Assembly (NCBI RefSeq): GCF_009764265.1
Contig: NZ_RWIR01000051.1
Span: forward strand, 118,511 to 182,510
Origin: Pseudomonas sp. PB101
GTDB taxonomy: Bacteria; Pseudomonadota; Gammaproteobacteria; Pseudomonadales; Pseudomonadaceae
Direction of reading: 5' to 3'
DNA length: 64,000 nucleotides
The notes below the pieces were generated by a model that was not told the origin of the DNA, did not search any database, and saw only the letters and a program-made list of their open reading frames with translations. Below are positions 44,214-53,043 of the stretch, one piece after another; the stretch's first letter is position 1, and each line of letters starts with the position of its first letter. Both the position numbers and the translations under genes were made by a program.

Positions 44214-45377
44214 ATGAACACCGCCGCTGCTTTTGCCGACTTTCGTACCTATCCGTTAATCAGCGCGCTGACTGGCGTGCAGACTCTGGCGGACCGTGTT
44301 CTGGTGAAGTGGGCCGACGATCGCGTCAGCCCTTTCCACCATCAATGGCTGCGGGACAATTGCCCGTGCCCGCAGTGCGTCTACACCGTGACCCGCGAAC
44401 AAGTGCTGGAAATCGTCGATGTGGCTCAGGATCTGATGCCTCACGCCGTACACATCGACACTGAAGGCTGCCTGTCGGTGGATTGGCTGGATGGCCACGC
44501 CAGCCGCTTCGATCCCGGTTGGCTGCGCGCCCATGCCTATGACGACGAATCCCGCGCCGAACGTCAGGCACGCAAGCCAAAAGCCAGGCTTTGGCACAGT
44601 GACTTGCCGTTGCCGGTGTTCGAGTATCAGGCGCTGATGTCGGATAACGACGCGCTGTTGCAATGGCTGCTGGCGGTACGCGATGTCGGGCTGACCCAGG
44701 TCCGCGGCGTGCCCACCGAGCCTGGCTCGCTGAAGCTGATCGCGCAGCGTATTTCCTTCATCCGCGAGAGCAATTTCGGCGTGCTGTTCAACGTGCAATC
44801 CAAGGCAGACGCCGACAGCAACGCCTACACCGCGTTCAACCTGCCGCTGCACAGCGATTTGCCGACCCGGGAATTGCAACCGGGGCTGCAATTCTTGCAT
44901 TGCCTGGTCAATGACGCCGAAGGAGGCGAGAGCATTTTTGTCGACGGTTTTGCCATTGCCGACGCCTTGCGCCGGGAAGACCCCGAGTCCTTCAAAAGCC
45001 TCTGCGAAATTCCCGTGGAATTTCGCAACAAGGACCGTCACAGCGACTACCGCTGTCTCGCGCCCATCATTGCCCTGGATGCGTTGGGGCAGGTATCGGA
45101 AATTCGCATGGCGAACTTTTTGCGCGGGCCGTTCGATGCCTCGGTGGAGCAGATGCCCAGGCTGTACCAGGCCTACCGGCGCCTTATCGCGATGACCCGC
45201 GAACCCCGCTTCAGGTTGATGCAGCGGCTCAATCCCGGTGAGCTGTGGTGCTTCGACAACCGCCGCACCCTGCACGCCCGCAACGCGTTCGATCCTGCCA
45301 CCGGCGCCCGTCATTTCCAGGGCTGCTATGTCGACCGGGATGAGTTGCTGTCGCGCATTCTGGTGTTGCAACGCTAA
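44214..45377 (+). CDS. Gamma-butyrobetaine dioxygenase
   Basis: A 387-residue 2-oxoglutarate/iron enzyme of the BBOX/TauD type. The N-terminal zinc site has C50, C52 and C55 (DNCPCPQC) with a later His (DGHASRF). The catalytic iron is held by H213-x-D215 (LHSDLP) and H354 (RTLHARN). It hydroxylates gamma-butyrobetaine to L-carnitine. It lies 13 bp after cdhB with AAGGAG upstream, so it extends the carnitine operon upstream in metabolism. Confidence 0.93.
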   Translation: MNTAAAFADFRTYPLISALTGVQTLADRVLVKWADDRVSPFHHQWLRDNCPCPQCVYTVTREQVLEIVDVAQDLMPHAVHIDTEGCLSVDWLDGHASRFDPGWLRAHAYDDESRAERQARKPKARLWHSDLPLPVFEYQALMSDNDALLQWLLAVRDVGLTQVRGVPTEPGSLKLIAQRISFIRESNFGVLFNVQSKADADSNAYTAFNLPLHSDLPTRELQPGLQFLHCLVNDAEGGESIFVDGFAIADALRREDPESFKSLCEIPVEFRNKDRHSDYRCLAPIIALDALGQVSEIRMANFLRGPFDASVEQMPRLYQAYRRLIAMTREPRFRLMQRLNPGELWCFDNRRTLHARNAFDPATGARHFQGCYVDRDELLSRILVLQR

Positions 45378-45388
45378 ACCGCGTCATC

Positions 45389-45456
45389 GTTCATCGCAGG
45401 CAAGCCAGCTCCCACAGGATTACGCGAACCTTGTAGGAGCTGGCTTGCCAGCGATT
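45389..45456. repeat. REP pair after the butyrobetaine dioxygenase gene
   Basis: Inverted arms at 45393-45418 (CATCGCAGGCAAGCCAGCTC) and 45430-45456, closely spaced. Confidence 0.75.
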
Positions 45457-45469
45457 GCTTTTTGCAGAC

Positions 45470-45506
45470 AAAAAAAGCCCCGATCAAGCCGTGACAGGAT
45501 CGAGGC
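45470..45506 (-). terminator. Orphan intrinsic terminator on the minus strand
   Basis: On the minus strand: GCCTCGATC, a 12-base loop, GATCGGGGC, then TTTTTTT (9-bp stem with one G-U). All annotated genes within 1 kb upstream on that strand are absent, so it implies a short minus-strand transcript. On the plus strand it lacks a U-run. Confidence 0.75.
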
Positions 45507-45716
45507 AGAGGGTACTGTTGAGGAGCTGCCATGCGAGGGTGACCAAACCTTCGTGAAGCGAGCTGAGTCCAGTGTGCGCCCTCCTCTGGCCGGCAAGATG
45601 CCCGAAAACGACCTGTTCATAGCCAATGCTGCCATTGCGACAAATCGCCCTTGCCGACACCCGGCACCCCCACCAGAATCGAACCACGACTCCGTTCCCT
45701 GAAGAAGGATTGCGTC
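45507..45716 (-). ncRNA. Possible sRNA ending at the orphan terminator
   Basis: About 210 bp with no supported gene, ending in a strong minus-strand terminator. It holds no clear conserved RNA family. A GGTTCGATTC stretch resembles a tRNA T-loop but no cloverleaf forms. The 5' end is unknown; a minus-strand TATCAAAT near 45737 could be a -10. The rest of the 339-bp gap is REP. Confidence 0.35.
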
Positions 45717-45980
45717 ATGATGCACGCCGATTTGATAGACCAGGAAGACCTGTTGGGCCATCTAAAGTCGTTGGGGTTTCAAGTGCCGAGCGGCGCCACG
45801 GCCGAGCAGGCTTGCGAGTGCGCGGTCCGAGGCTTGAACAATGAACGGGCGATAGTGCTGCGCACCATGGTCAAGCAGATGTACACCAGCAGCGCGACCA
45901 TCCTGCCAGCAGTGCGCCAGGCGATCGACAAGCAGTTGTTGCCGGCACTGGCGGAGTATCAGCAAAGCCACCGCACCTGA
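45717..45980 (+). CDS. Small hypothetical protein
   Basis: An 87-residue soluble protein (MMHADLIDQEDLLGHLKSLG...). AAGGATTGCGTC gives a good ribosome binding site. It looks helical, with no signal peptide or known motif. Not recognised; it resembles short Pseudomonas-restricted hypothetical proteins. Confidence 0.65.
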   Translation: MMHADLIDQEDLLGHLKSLGFQVPSGATAEQACECAVRGLNNERAIVLRTMVKQMYTSSATILPAVRQAIDKQLLPALAEYQQSHRT

Positions 45981-46035
45981 GGACTTGAGGGTTTGCTAGA
46001 GTGCCAGTCTTCCTGACCACCATGAGCAAACCCTG

Positions 46036-46482
46036 ATGTTGCGAATCCAACGCTGCCAGTCCAGCGAACAAGCGGGCTGGCTGCCTTTGCGCCAGGCACT
46101 CTGGCCGCATGCTTCTGAACAGGAGCATCGGGACGAAATCGGCCAACAGCTGAGCGAACCACAACGCTATATTAACTTCGTTGCTTACGACAGTCGGCAG
46201 CAACCCGTTGGATTGGCCGAAGCCTCATTGCGCCGTGACTATGTAAATGGCACCGACAACTCTCCTGTAGTGTTTCTGGAGGGTATCTACGTGGTGCCAG
46301 AGCAGCGCCGCCAAGGCGTGGCCGCACAATTGATAGAGTTTGTAGCGCAATGGGGGCGAGAACAGGGCTGTGTGCAAATGGCCTCCGACACCGCCCTCGA
46401 CAATCTGGTGAGCCAGGAGACACACACAGCGCTCGGCTTCGAAGAAACCGAGCGCGTCGTGTTTTTCAAGCGCCAGCTCTGA
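46036..46482 (+). CDS. Aminoglycoside 6'-N-acetyltransferase-like protein (AAC(6')-I type)
   Basis: A 148-residue GNAT protein. It matches the AAC(6')-I pattern: LRQALWPH, GLAEASLRRDYVNGTDNSPV, FLEGIYVVPEQRRQGVAAQL (acetyl-CoA loop), MASDTALDNLVSQ and GFEETERVVFFKR. The family acetylates aminoglycosides at the 6' amine. Whether this chromosomal copy confers resistance is not known. Its stop is adjacent to the convergent gbdR stop. Confidence 0.85.
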   Translation: MLRIQRCQSSEQAGWLPLRQALWPHASEQEHRDEIGQQLSEPQRYINFVAYDSRQQPVGLAEASLRRDYVNGTDNSPVVFLEGIYVVPEQRRQGVAAQLIEFVAQWGREQGCVQMASDTALDNLVSQETHTALGFEETERVVFFKRQL

Positions 46483-47586
46483 CTAGAGCCTTACACTGGC
46501 AAACGTCGACTCATTACGCGCCTGGCTCAGTGCCGACAACGGCCCGGACAACGGCGACAGCACCAGCGCTTGCGGCAGCGGCATCATCGCTACCTGCTGG
46601 GTGGTGTTGGAGCCTACGCGCTCGTCACGCGGCGGAATGCCGAAGTATTCGCGGTAGCACTTGGAGAAGTGCGGCGTGGACACGAAACCGCACACCGACG
46701 CCACTTCGATGATCGACATCGGCGTTTGCTTGAGCAGCTGACGCGCGCGGATCAGGCGCAGCTTGAGGTAGTAACGCGACGGCGAACAGTGCAGGTACTT
46801 CTGGAACAGGCGCTCGAGCTGACGACGGGACACCGCGACATACACCGCCAGTTCGTCCAGGTCGATCGGCTCTTCGAGGTTGGCTTCCATCAACGCGACG
46901 ATTTCCTGCAACTTCGGCTGGTTGGTGCCGAGCATGTGCTTGAGCGGCACACGCTGGTGATCCTGCTCGTTGCGGATGCGCTCGTAGACGAACATTTCCG
47001 AAATGGCTGCCGACAGCTCACGGCCGTGATCGCGGCTGATCAGGTGCAGCATCATGTCCAGTGGCGCAGTGCCGCCGGAGCTGGTGAAACGGTTACGGTC
47101 GAGGGTGAACAGGCGGGTGCTCATCGCTACACGCGGGAAAGCTTCCTGCATCGCCGCCAGGCATTCCCAGTGCACGCTGCAATCAAATCCGTCGAGCAGG
47201 CCGGCGCAGGCCAGGGCCCAGCTGCCGGTGCACACCGCGCCGAGGCGACGGGACTGGCGGGCCTGGCTTTGCAGCCAGGACACGTGTTCGCGGGTAACCG
47301 TGCGCTGGATGCCGATGCCGCCGCAGACGATGACAGTGTCCATTGGCGGGGCTTTGTGCATGGAGGCGTCGGGGGTGATCTGCAGGCCGTCACTGGCCCA
47401 GACCTGGCCGCCGTCGACGGTGAGGGTGGTCCAGCGATACAGCTCGCGACCGGACAACTGGTTGGCCATGCGCAGGGGTTCCACTGCGGAGGCCAGAGAA
47501 ATCAGCGTGAAATTGTCCAGCAGCAGAAAGCCGATGGATTGAGGCGCACGGTTCTGGGGTTGGGCCCCGGAGTTGAACGTCGTCAT
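46483..47586 (-). CDS. gbdR: Glycine betaine/dimethylglycine-responsive activator GbdR
   Basis: A 367-residue GATase1-like AraC-family regulator. Residues ~15-210 are the DJ-1/PfpI-like domain (QSIGFLLLDNFTLISLASAVEP); the C-terminal AraC domain has SRRQLERLFQKYLHCSPSRY and EVASVCGFVSTPHFSKCYRE. It activates gbcA, dgcA, sox, choX and other genes in P. aeruginosa when glycine betaine or dimethylglycine is present. It is a paralogue of CdhR here. Adjacent to sdaB and choXWV as in PAO1 (PA5380). Confidence 0.95.
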   Translation of the reverse strand: MTTFNSGAQPQNRAPQSIGFLLLDNFTLISLASAVEPLRMANQLSGRELYRWTTLTVDGGQVWASDGLQITPDASMHKAPPMDTVIVCGGIGIQRTVTREHVSWLQSQARQSRRLGAVCTGSWALACAGLLDGFDCSVHWECLAAMQEAFPRVAMSTRLFTLDRNRFTSSGGTAPLDMMLHLISRDHGRELSAAISEMFVYERIRNEQDHQRVPLKHMLGTNQPKLQEIVALMEANLEEPIDLDELAVYVAVSRRQLERLFQKYLHCSPSRYYLKLRLIRARQLLKQTPMSIIEVASVCGFVSTPHFSKCYREYFGIPPRDERVGSNTTQQVAMMPLPQALVLSPLSGPLSALSQARNESTFASVRL

Positions 47587-48018
47587 CGCGGTATCTCCTC
47601 ACACAAAGCGGGTGATGGCCTCAGGCGGAGGCTCTTTTTATTGCCATCGTTCTCGCGTGGGAGACGGGCTTTGTAATGACAGAGCAATTGCCATGCCTAT
47701 TTTTGAATGTGCGTTCAATAACTCCTGAAAACGACGTCGGAATGTGTCTATATATGACACGCAGCGAGTGGGGATTTAAATGGCCATCAGGGCTGGCAAG
47801 CGCCTCGTCCCACATGCTGTGAGCAATTCGGTAGCACTTGTGGGAACAGGGCTGCGAGCCGCTGTGAAAGAGTGTCACCGCAGGCACGGGGGACGGGCGG
47901 TCGAGGGCCGGTTGGCCCTCGATCAGTGGCAAGACGATTTATCTGTGAGCGACGCGCTAAAAGGTGGCGCGTTTTCGAGCGGGTGTTCACTTAGCGCGCA
48001 GTTTTGACTGGTCTGGCG
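47587..48018. other. gbdR upstream region with hairpins, no gene seen
   Basis: The 538-bp gap between gbdR and sdaB. It contains an inverted repeat GTGTC-N7-GACAC (47744-47760), a perfect hairpin TCGAGGGCC-GGTT-GGCCCTCGA (47901-47922), and ACGCGC-N9-GCGCGTTTT (47952-47975), weakly terminator-like. TTGAATGTGCGTTCAATAA (47703-47721) faintly resembles the BetI operator. No coding frame is supported. Confidence 0.4.
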
Positions 48019-48111
48019 CTATCGCGAGCAAGCTCGCTCCCACAGGGATTGAGGTGAACACAATTTTTGTGACCGACGCAAAACCTGTGGGAGCGAGCTT
48101 GCTCGCGATGG
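48019..48111. repeat. REP pair before sdaB stop
   Basis: Inverted arms at 48019-48047 (ATCGCGAGCAAGCTCGCTCC) and 48083-48111. Confidence 0.8.
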
Positions 48112-48124
48112 AGTCGACGCGGTC

Positions 48125-49501
48125 TCAGCACTCAACCGCGCTGACCGCCAACCCACCCCGCGATGTCTCCTTATATTTGTCATGCATATCGGCACCGGTA
48201 TCGCGCATGGTGCGGATCACCCGATCCAGCGAAATGAAGTGCTGACCATCACCGCGCAAAGCCATCTGCGCCGCATTGATCGCCTTCACCGCAGCAATCG
48301 CGTTGCGCTCGATGCACGGCACCTGGACCAGTCCACCTACCGGGTCGCAAGTCAGGCCGAGGTTATGCTCCAGGCCGATTTCCGCCGCGTTGCACAACTG
48401 CTCTGGTGTGGCGCCAAGGATTTCCGCCAGCCCGGCTGCCGCCATGGCGCAGGCCGAACCGACTTCGCCCTGGCAACCGACTTCGGCACCGGAGATCGAG
48501 GCGTTCTTCTTGCACAGGATGCCCACCGCCGCCGCACTGAGGAAGTAGTCGACGACATTGGCGTCTGTCACCGCTTCGCTGAATTTCATGAAGTAATGCA
48601 ACACCGCCGGAATGATCCCTGCCGCACCGTTGGTCGGTGCCGTGACCATGCGCCCGCCGGCCGCGTTTTCCTCGTTGACCGCCAGGGCGAACAGATTTAC
48701 CCATTCCATGGCGCTCAAGGTCGAGCCGATCACGTTGGGTTTGTTCAGTTCCTGCAAGCTGCGGTGCAGCTTGGCCGCACGCCGGCGCACGTTCAGGCCG
48801 CCGGGCAGGATGCCTTCGTGCTTGAGGCCTTGTTCAACGCAATCCTGCATGGCGCGCCAGAGCTTCATCAGGCCGCTGCGAATTTCATCCTCGCTGCGCC
48901 AGACTTTCTCGTTGGCCATCATTAATTCAGCAACGCGCAGGTTGTGCTTTTTACACAGTTCCAGCAGCTCGGCCGCACTGGAAAAGTCATAAGGCAAAAC
49001 AGTGCGGTCGAGGTCGACGACACCGCTGGAAGCCTGAGCCTCATCGACGACAAAACCGCCGCCGACCGAATAGTAGGTGTCGCGATACAACTCGCCATCA
49101 TCACCTTCGACAATCAGGGTCATGGCGTTCGGATGGAATGGCAGGTTCTCGTCAATCAGGCGCATGTCCCGGGCCCAGATGAAGGGCACCGGCAAGCGGC
49201 CGTCGAGCAGCAGCGTATCGGTCTCGCGCAGGGTGGCGATACGGATGCCGATTTGCGACGGATCGATCGCATCCGGCCACTCGCCCATCAGCCCCATGAT
49301 CACCGCGTTGTCGCTGCCGTGACCGATGCCGGTGGCCGACAACGAGCCGAACAGCTGGACTTCGACACGCCGAACCTGCTCAAGCAACCCGCGCTCGCGC
49401 AGGCCCTGCACAAACAGCGCTGCCGCCCGCATGGGCCCCACGGTGTGCGAACTGGAAGGGCCGATGCCGATTTTGAACAGGTCGAAAACACTGATAGCCA
49501 T
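48125..49501 (-). CDS. sdaB: L-serine ammonia-lyase (iron-sulfur type)
   Basis: A 458-residue single-chain serine dehydratase. The beta part opens SVFDLFKIGIGPSSSHTVGP; the alpha part has GCQGEVGSACAMAAAGLAEI and CDPVGGLVQVPCIERNAIAA with the cluster cysteines. It converts serine to pyruvate and ammonia, the last step of betaine use. Start at 49501 (MAISVF) has GAGGAG upstream. It corresponds to PA5379 sdaB. Confidence 0.95.
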   Translation of the reverse strand: MAISVFDLFKIGIGPSSSHTVGPMRAAALFVQGLRERGLLEQVRRVEVQLFGSLSATGIGHGSDNAVIMGLMGEWPDAIDPSQIGIRIATLRETDTLLLDGRLPVPFIWARDMRLIDENLPFHPNAMTLIVEGDDGELYRDTYYSVGGGFVVDEAQASSGVVDLDRTVLPYDFSSAAELLELCKKHNLRVAELMMANEKVWRSEDEIRSGLMKLWRAMQDCVEQGLKHEGILPGGLNVRRRAAKLHRSLQELNKPNVIGSTLSAMEWVNLFALAVNEENAAGGRMVTAPTNGAAGIIPAVLHYFMKFSEAVTDANVVDYFLSAAAVGILCKKNASISGAEVGCQGEVGSACAMAAAGLAEILGATPEQLCNAAEIGLEHNLGLTCDPVGGLVQVPCIERNAIAAVKAINAAQMALRGDGQHFISLDRVIRTMRDTGADMHDKYKETSRGGLAVSAVEC

Positions 49502-49746
49502 TACTGCCGAACTCCTCGATGGGCCCACTGCGCACGCAAAAGCGCACGGTGACGGAGCTGCTACGCTCAAGCTGCAATCCGCCGGGATGACCGCATCATC
49601 AAGCTTTTATCCAGTTGTTCGACGTCTCTAACCGACGCACTCATGCCCACCAACGCCGCGTGTCTTTTACGCAGTGTTTTCGCCGTTTTTTTGCGGCTCA
49701 GAGAAGGAAAAGGGGCTGAAAAAATCTGTAAACGACGTCACCGACA

Positions 49747-49778
49747 CTGGATGCGACCATCCCTGTACTGGATACGAC
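49747..49778. promoter_or_regulatory. 21-bp direct repeat, candidate GbdR site upstream of choX
   Basis: CTGGATGCGAC (49747-49757) and CTGGATACGAC (49768-49778) match at 10 of 11 bases and are 21 bp apart. They lie ~159 bp before the choX ATG in the 435-bp gap shared with divergent sdaB. The core (A/G)CGAC resembles the caiX and gbcA repeats. GbdR assignment is inferred. No gene was seen elsewhere in the gap. Confidence 0.5.
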
Positions 49779-49936
49779 GCACCCTGTAGGCGTCAGATTT
49801 TCACTGGTACATGATCATATCGACTCGATTGCAAGGCGCCGTGGTAGAGCTGTCTCCAGAACGCCATCCAACCGCAACCTATAAGTGCGGTGGTCCAGTC
49901 GGAACACTGCCAAAAAAAACACCAAGGAGTCCATCC

Positions 49937-50881
49937 ATGAAAGGTTCCCCGTCGTTGTTGTTGGCCGCCATGCTTAGTCTGCCGGTTCTGGCGCAAGCCG
50001 CAGAACCGGCGCAGTGCAGTACCGTAAACTTCTCCGATGTTGGCTGGACCGACATCACCGCTACCACCGCGACAACCAGCGTCGTGCTCAACGCCCTCGG
50101 CTACAAGACCAAGACCACCATGATTTCCGTGCCCGTGACCTACAAGTCGCTGGCCGACGGCAAGAACATGGACGTGTTCCTGGGGAACTGGATGCCGACC
50201 ATGGAAAACGACATCAAGGCTTACCGCGATGCCGGCACCGTGGAAACCGTCCGTACCAACCTCAAGGGCGCCAAGTACACCCTCGCCGTCCCTCAGGCGC
50301 TGTACGACAAGGGCCTGCATGACTTCGCCGACATCGCCAAATTCAAGAAAGAGCTCGATGGCAAGATCTACGGCATCGAGCCCGGCAACGACGGCAATCG
50401 CCTGATCCAGAGCATGATCGACAAGGATGCCTTCGGCCTGAAGACCGCCGGTTTCAAAGTCGTCGAATCCTCCGAAGCCGGCATGCTGTCGCAGGTCGAC
50501 CGCGCGCAGAAACGCGACACCGCCGTGGTGTTCCTCGGCTGGGCGCCGCATCCGATGAACAAGCGCTTCAAGATTCAATACCTGACCGGTGGTGATGACT
50601 TCTTCGGCCCGGACTTCGGTGCCGCCACCGTGGCGACCAACACCCGCAAGGGTTACGCCCAGGAGTGCAGCAACGTTGGTCAGTTGCTGAAGAACCTGGA
50701 GTTCACCGTCGACATGGAAAGCGAACTGATGGGCAACATCCTGGACGACAAGATGAAGCCTGACGCGGCCGCCAAGGCCTGGCTGAAAAACAATCCACAG
50801 GTGCTCGATACCTGGCTCGCTGGCGTGACCACCATTGACGGTAAACCTGGCCTGGAGGCCGTGAAAGCCAAACTGCAGTAA
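49937..50881 (+). CDS. choX: Choline ABC transporter substrate-binding protein
   Basis: A 314-residue periplasmic binding protein with a signal peptide (MKGSPSLLLAAMLSLPVLAQ, cleavage after AQA). Ligand-cage segments include VGWTDITATTAT and VVFLGWAPHPMN. It supplies choline to ChoWV (CbcX in P. aeruginosa). AAGGAG lies 7 bases before the ATG. First gene of choXWV. Confidence 0.94.
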   Translation: MKGSPSLLLAAMLSLPVLAQAAEPAQCSTVNFSDVGWTDITATTATTSVVLNALGYKTKTTMISVPVTYKSLADGKNMDVFLGNWMPTMENDIKAYRDAGTVETVRTNLKGAKYTLAVPQALYDKGLHDFADIAKFKKELDGKIYGIEPGNDGNRLIQSMIDKDAFGLKTAGFKVVESSEAGMLSQVDRAQKRDTAVVFLGWAPHPMNKRFKIQYLTGGDDFFGPDFGAATVATNTRKGYAQECSNVGQLLKNLEFTVDMESELMGNILDDKMKPDAAAKAWLKNNPQVLDTWLAGVTTIDGKPGLEAVKAKLQ

Positions 50882-50947
50882 TCGCTTATGCCGGGCAGGT
50901 TCGCCTGCCCGGGCTGTTTATTTCCTTGCATGCGGACGTTCACTACC

Positions 50948-51793
50948 ATGCTGATTGATCAGAAAATACCCCTAGGCCAGTACATCGCAGGCTTCGTTGA
51001 ATGGTTGACGCAACACGGCGCCAACACCTTCGACGCCATCGCCGTGACACTGGAAACGATGATCCACGGCGTGACGTTTGCGCTGACCTGGTTCAACCCG
51101 CTGGCATTGATCGGCCTGATCGCACTACTGGCACACTTCATCCAACGCAAATGGGGCCTGACCGCCTTTGTCATTGCTTCCTTTCTGCTGATCCTCAATC
51201 TGGGGTACTGGCAGGAAACCATGGAAACCCTCGCCCAGGTGCTGTTCGCCACCCTGGTCTGCGTGGTCATCGGCGTGCCACTGGGCATCGTCGCGGCGCA
51301 CAAGCCGATGTTCTACACTTTAATGCGTCCGGTACTCGATCTGATGCAGACCGTACCGACCTTCGTTTACCTCATTCCTACCCTGACCCTCTTCGGGCTG
51401 GGTGTGGTCCCGGGCCTGATCTCCACGGTGGTGTTCGCGATTGCCGCGCCCATCCGCCTGACCTACCTGGGTATCCGCGATGTTCCGGAAGAATTGATGG
51501 ACGCCGGCAAGGCCTTTGGCTGCTCGCGCCGTCAGCTGCTCTCGCGAATCGAACTGCCCCACGCCATGCCAAGCATCGCGGCCGGCATCACCCAGTGCAT
51601 CATGCTGTCTCTTTCGATGGTGGTGATCGCTGCACTGGTAGGCGCCGATGGCCTGGGCAAACCGGTGGTCAACGCACTGAACACTGCTGATATCGCCCTG
51701 GGCTTCGAAGCAGGCCTGGCGATCGTACTGCTGGCGATCATGCTCGACCGTATCTGCAAACAACCCGACGCCAAAGTAGGGGGTGATGCATGA
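50948..51793 (+). CDS. choW: Choline ABC transporter permease
   Basis: A 281-residue inner-membrane protein with about six helices and the EAA loop (DAGKAFGCSRRQLLSRIELPHA). It corresponds to CbcW. The stop overlaps choV by four bases. Start at 50948 (MLIDQKIPLGQ) has a weak binding site. Confidence 0.93.
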   Translation: MLIDQKIPLGQYIAGFVEWLTQHGANTFDAIAVTLETMIHGVTFALTWFNPLALIGLIALLAHFIQRKWGLTAFVIASFLLILNLGYWQETMETLAQVLFATLVCVVIGVPLGIVAAHKPMFYTLMRPVLDLMQTVPTFVYLIPTLTLFGLGVVPGLISTVVFAIAAPIRLTYLGIRDVPEELMDAGKAFGCSRRQLLSRIELPHAMPSIAAGITQCIMLSLSMVVIAALVGADGLGKPVVNALNTADIALGFEAGLAIVLLAIMLDRICKQPDAKVGGDA

Positions 51794-52968
51794 GCATTAT
51801 TCGCTTCGAAAACGTTGACGTTATTTTCTCCAAGGATCCACGCGAGGCGCTCAAGCTGCTGGATCAGGGAATGACGCGCAACGAAATCCTGAAAAAGACC
51901 GGGCAGATTGTCGGCGTTGAAAAAGCCAGCCTGGATGTTGAAAAAGGTGAGATCTGCGTACTGATGGGCCTGTCCGGCTCCGGCAAGTCCAGCCTGTTGC
52001 GTTGCATCAACGGCCTCAACACCGTCAGTCGCGGCAAGTTGTACGTCGAGCACGAAGGCAAGCAGATCGACATCGCGTCCTGCACACCGGCAGAACTGAA
52101 AATGATGCGCACCAAGCGCATTGCGATGGTGTTCCAGAAGTTCGCCCTGATGCCCTGGCTGACCGTTCGCGAGAACATCAGCTTCGGCCTGGAGATGCAG
52201 GGTCGTCCCGAAAAGGAACGCCGCAAGCTGGTGGACGACAAGCTTGAGCTGGTGGGCCTGACCCAGTGGCGCAACAAGAAACCCAACGAGCTGTCCGGTG
52301 GCATGCAGCAACGTGTGGGCCTGGCCCGTGCGCTGGCGATGGACGCCGACATCCTGCTGATGGACGAACCGTTCTCGGCACTCGACCCGCTGATCCGCCA
52401 GGGTCTGCAAGACGAGCTGCTGGAACTGCAACGCAAGCTGAGCAAGACCATCGTGTTCGTCAGCCACGACCTCGACGAGGCCCTGAAACTGGGCAGCCGT
52501 ATCGCGATCATGAAAGACGGCCGGATCATCCAGTACAGCAAGCCGGAAGAAATCGTCCTCAACCCTGCGGACGACTACGTGCGGACCTTCGTGGCCCACA
52601 CCAACCCGCTGAACGTACTGTGCGGCCGCAGCCTGATGCGCACCCTGGACAACTGCAAACGCATCAACGGTTCGGTGTGCCTCGATCCGGGCGGCGATTC
52701 GTGGCTGGACCTGGCTGAAGGCAACACCATCAAGGGCGCCCGTCAGAACGGTTCGACCCTGGACTTGCAGAACTGGGCCCCGGGTGAGGCCGTTGAAGGG
52801 CTGGGTCGTCGACCAACACTGGTGGACTCGAACATCGGCATGCGCGACGCGTTGCAGATTCGTTATCAGACCGGCAACAAGCTGGTGCTGCACGACAACA
52901 ACAAGGTGGTGGGGATTCTGGGCGACAGCGAGCTGTATCACGCACTGCTCGGCAAGAACCTGGGGTAA
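51790..52968 (+). CDS. choV: Choline ABC transporter ATP-binding protein
   Basis: A 392-residue ATPase. Walker A is GLSGSGKSS, the ABC signature is LSGGMQQRVGLA and Walker B is DILLMDEPFSALD. The C-terminal ~110 residues are an extension of the OpuAA/ProV type, possibly regulatory. Corresponds to CbcV. Ended by the terminator at 52981. Confidence 0.94.
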   Translation: MSIIRFENVDVIFSKDPREALKLLDQGMTRNEILKKTGQIVGVEKASLDVEKGEICVLMGLSGSGKSSLLRCINGLNTVSRGKLYVEHEGKQIDIASCTPAELKMMRTKRIAMVFQKFALMPWLTVRENISFGLEMQGRPEKERRKLVDDKLELVGLTQWRNKKPNELSGGMQQRVGLARALAMDADILLMDEPFSALDPLIRQGLQDELLELQRKLSKTIVFVSHDLDEALKLGSRIAIMKDGRIIQYSKPEEIVLNPADDYVRTFVAHTNPLNVLCGRSLMRTLDNCKRINGSVCLDPGGDSWLDLAEGNTIKGARQNGSTLDLQNWAPGEAVEGLGRRPTLVDSNIGMRDALQIRYQTGNKLVLHDNNKVVGILGDSELYHALLGKNLG

Positions 52969-52980
52969 GGCAACAGACAC

Positions 52981-53011
52981 AAAAACGCCGCGAGAGGATC
53001 GCGGCGTTTTT
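52981..53011. terminator. Bidirectional terminator after choV
   Basis: AAAAACGCCGCGA-GAGGA-TCGCGGCGTTTTT: a long stem with an A-run and a T-run on the two sides; it can end both choXWV and the convergent betT transcripts. Confidence 0.92.
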
Positions 53012-53043
53012 GTTTGAGCGCGTTATTTGTATCAACGCTATCT

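Noticed and set aside
45668..45700. GGTTCGATTC, a tRNA T-loop-like stretch on the minus strand
   Set aside because: No acceptor, D or anticodon arms pair around it; no tRNA or attachment site can be supported.
45420..45761. Minus-strand frame of 113 codons after the dioxygenase gene
   Set aside because: It includes a REP arm and the orphan terminator stem, has no ribosome binding site and no recognisable domain.
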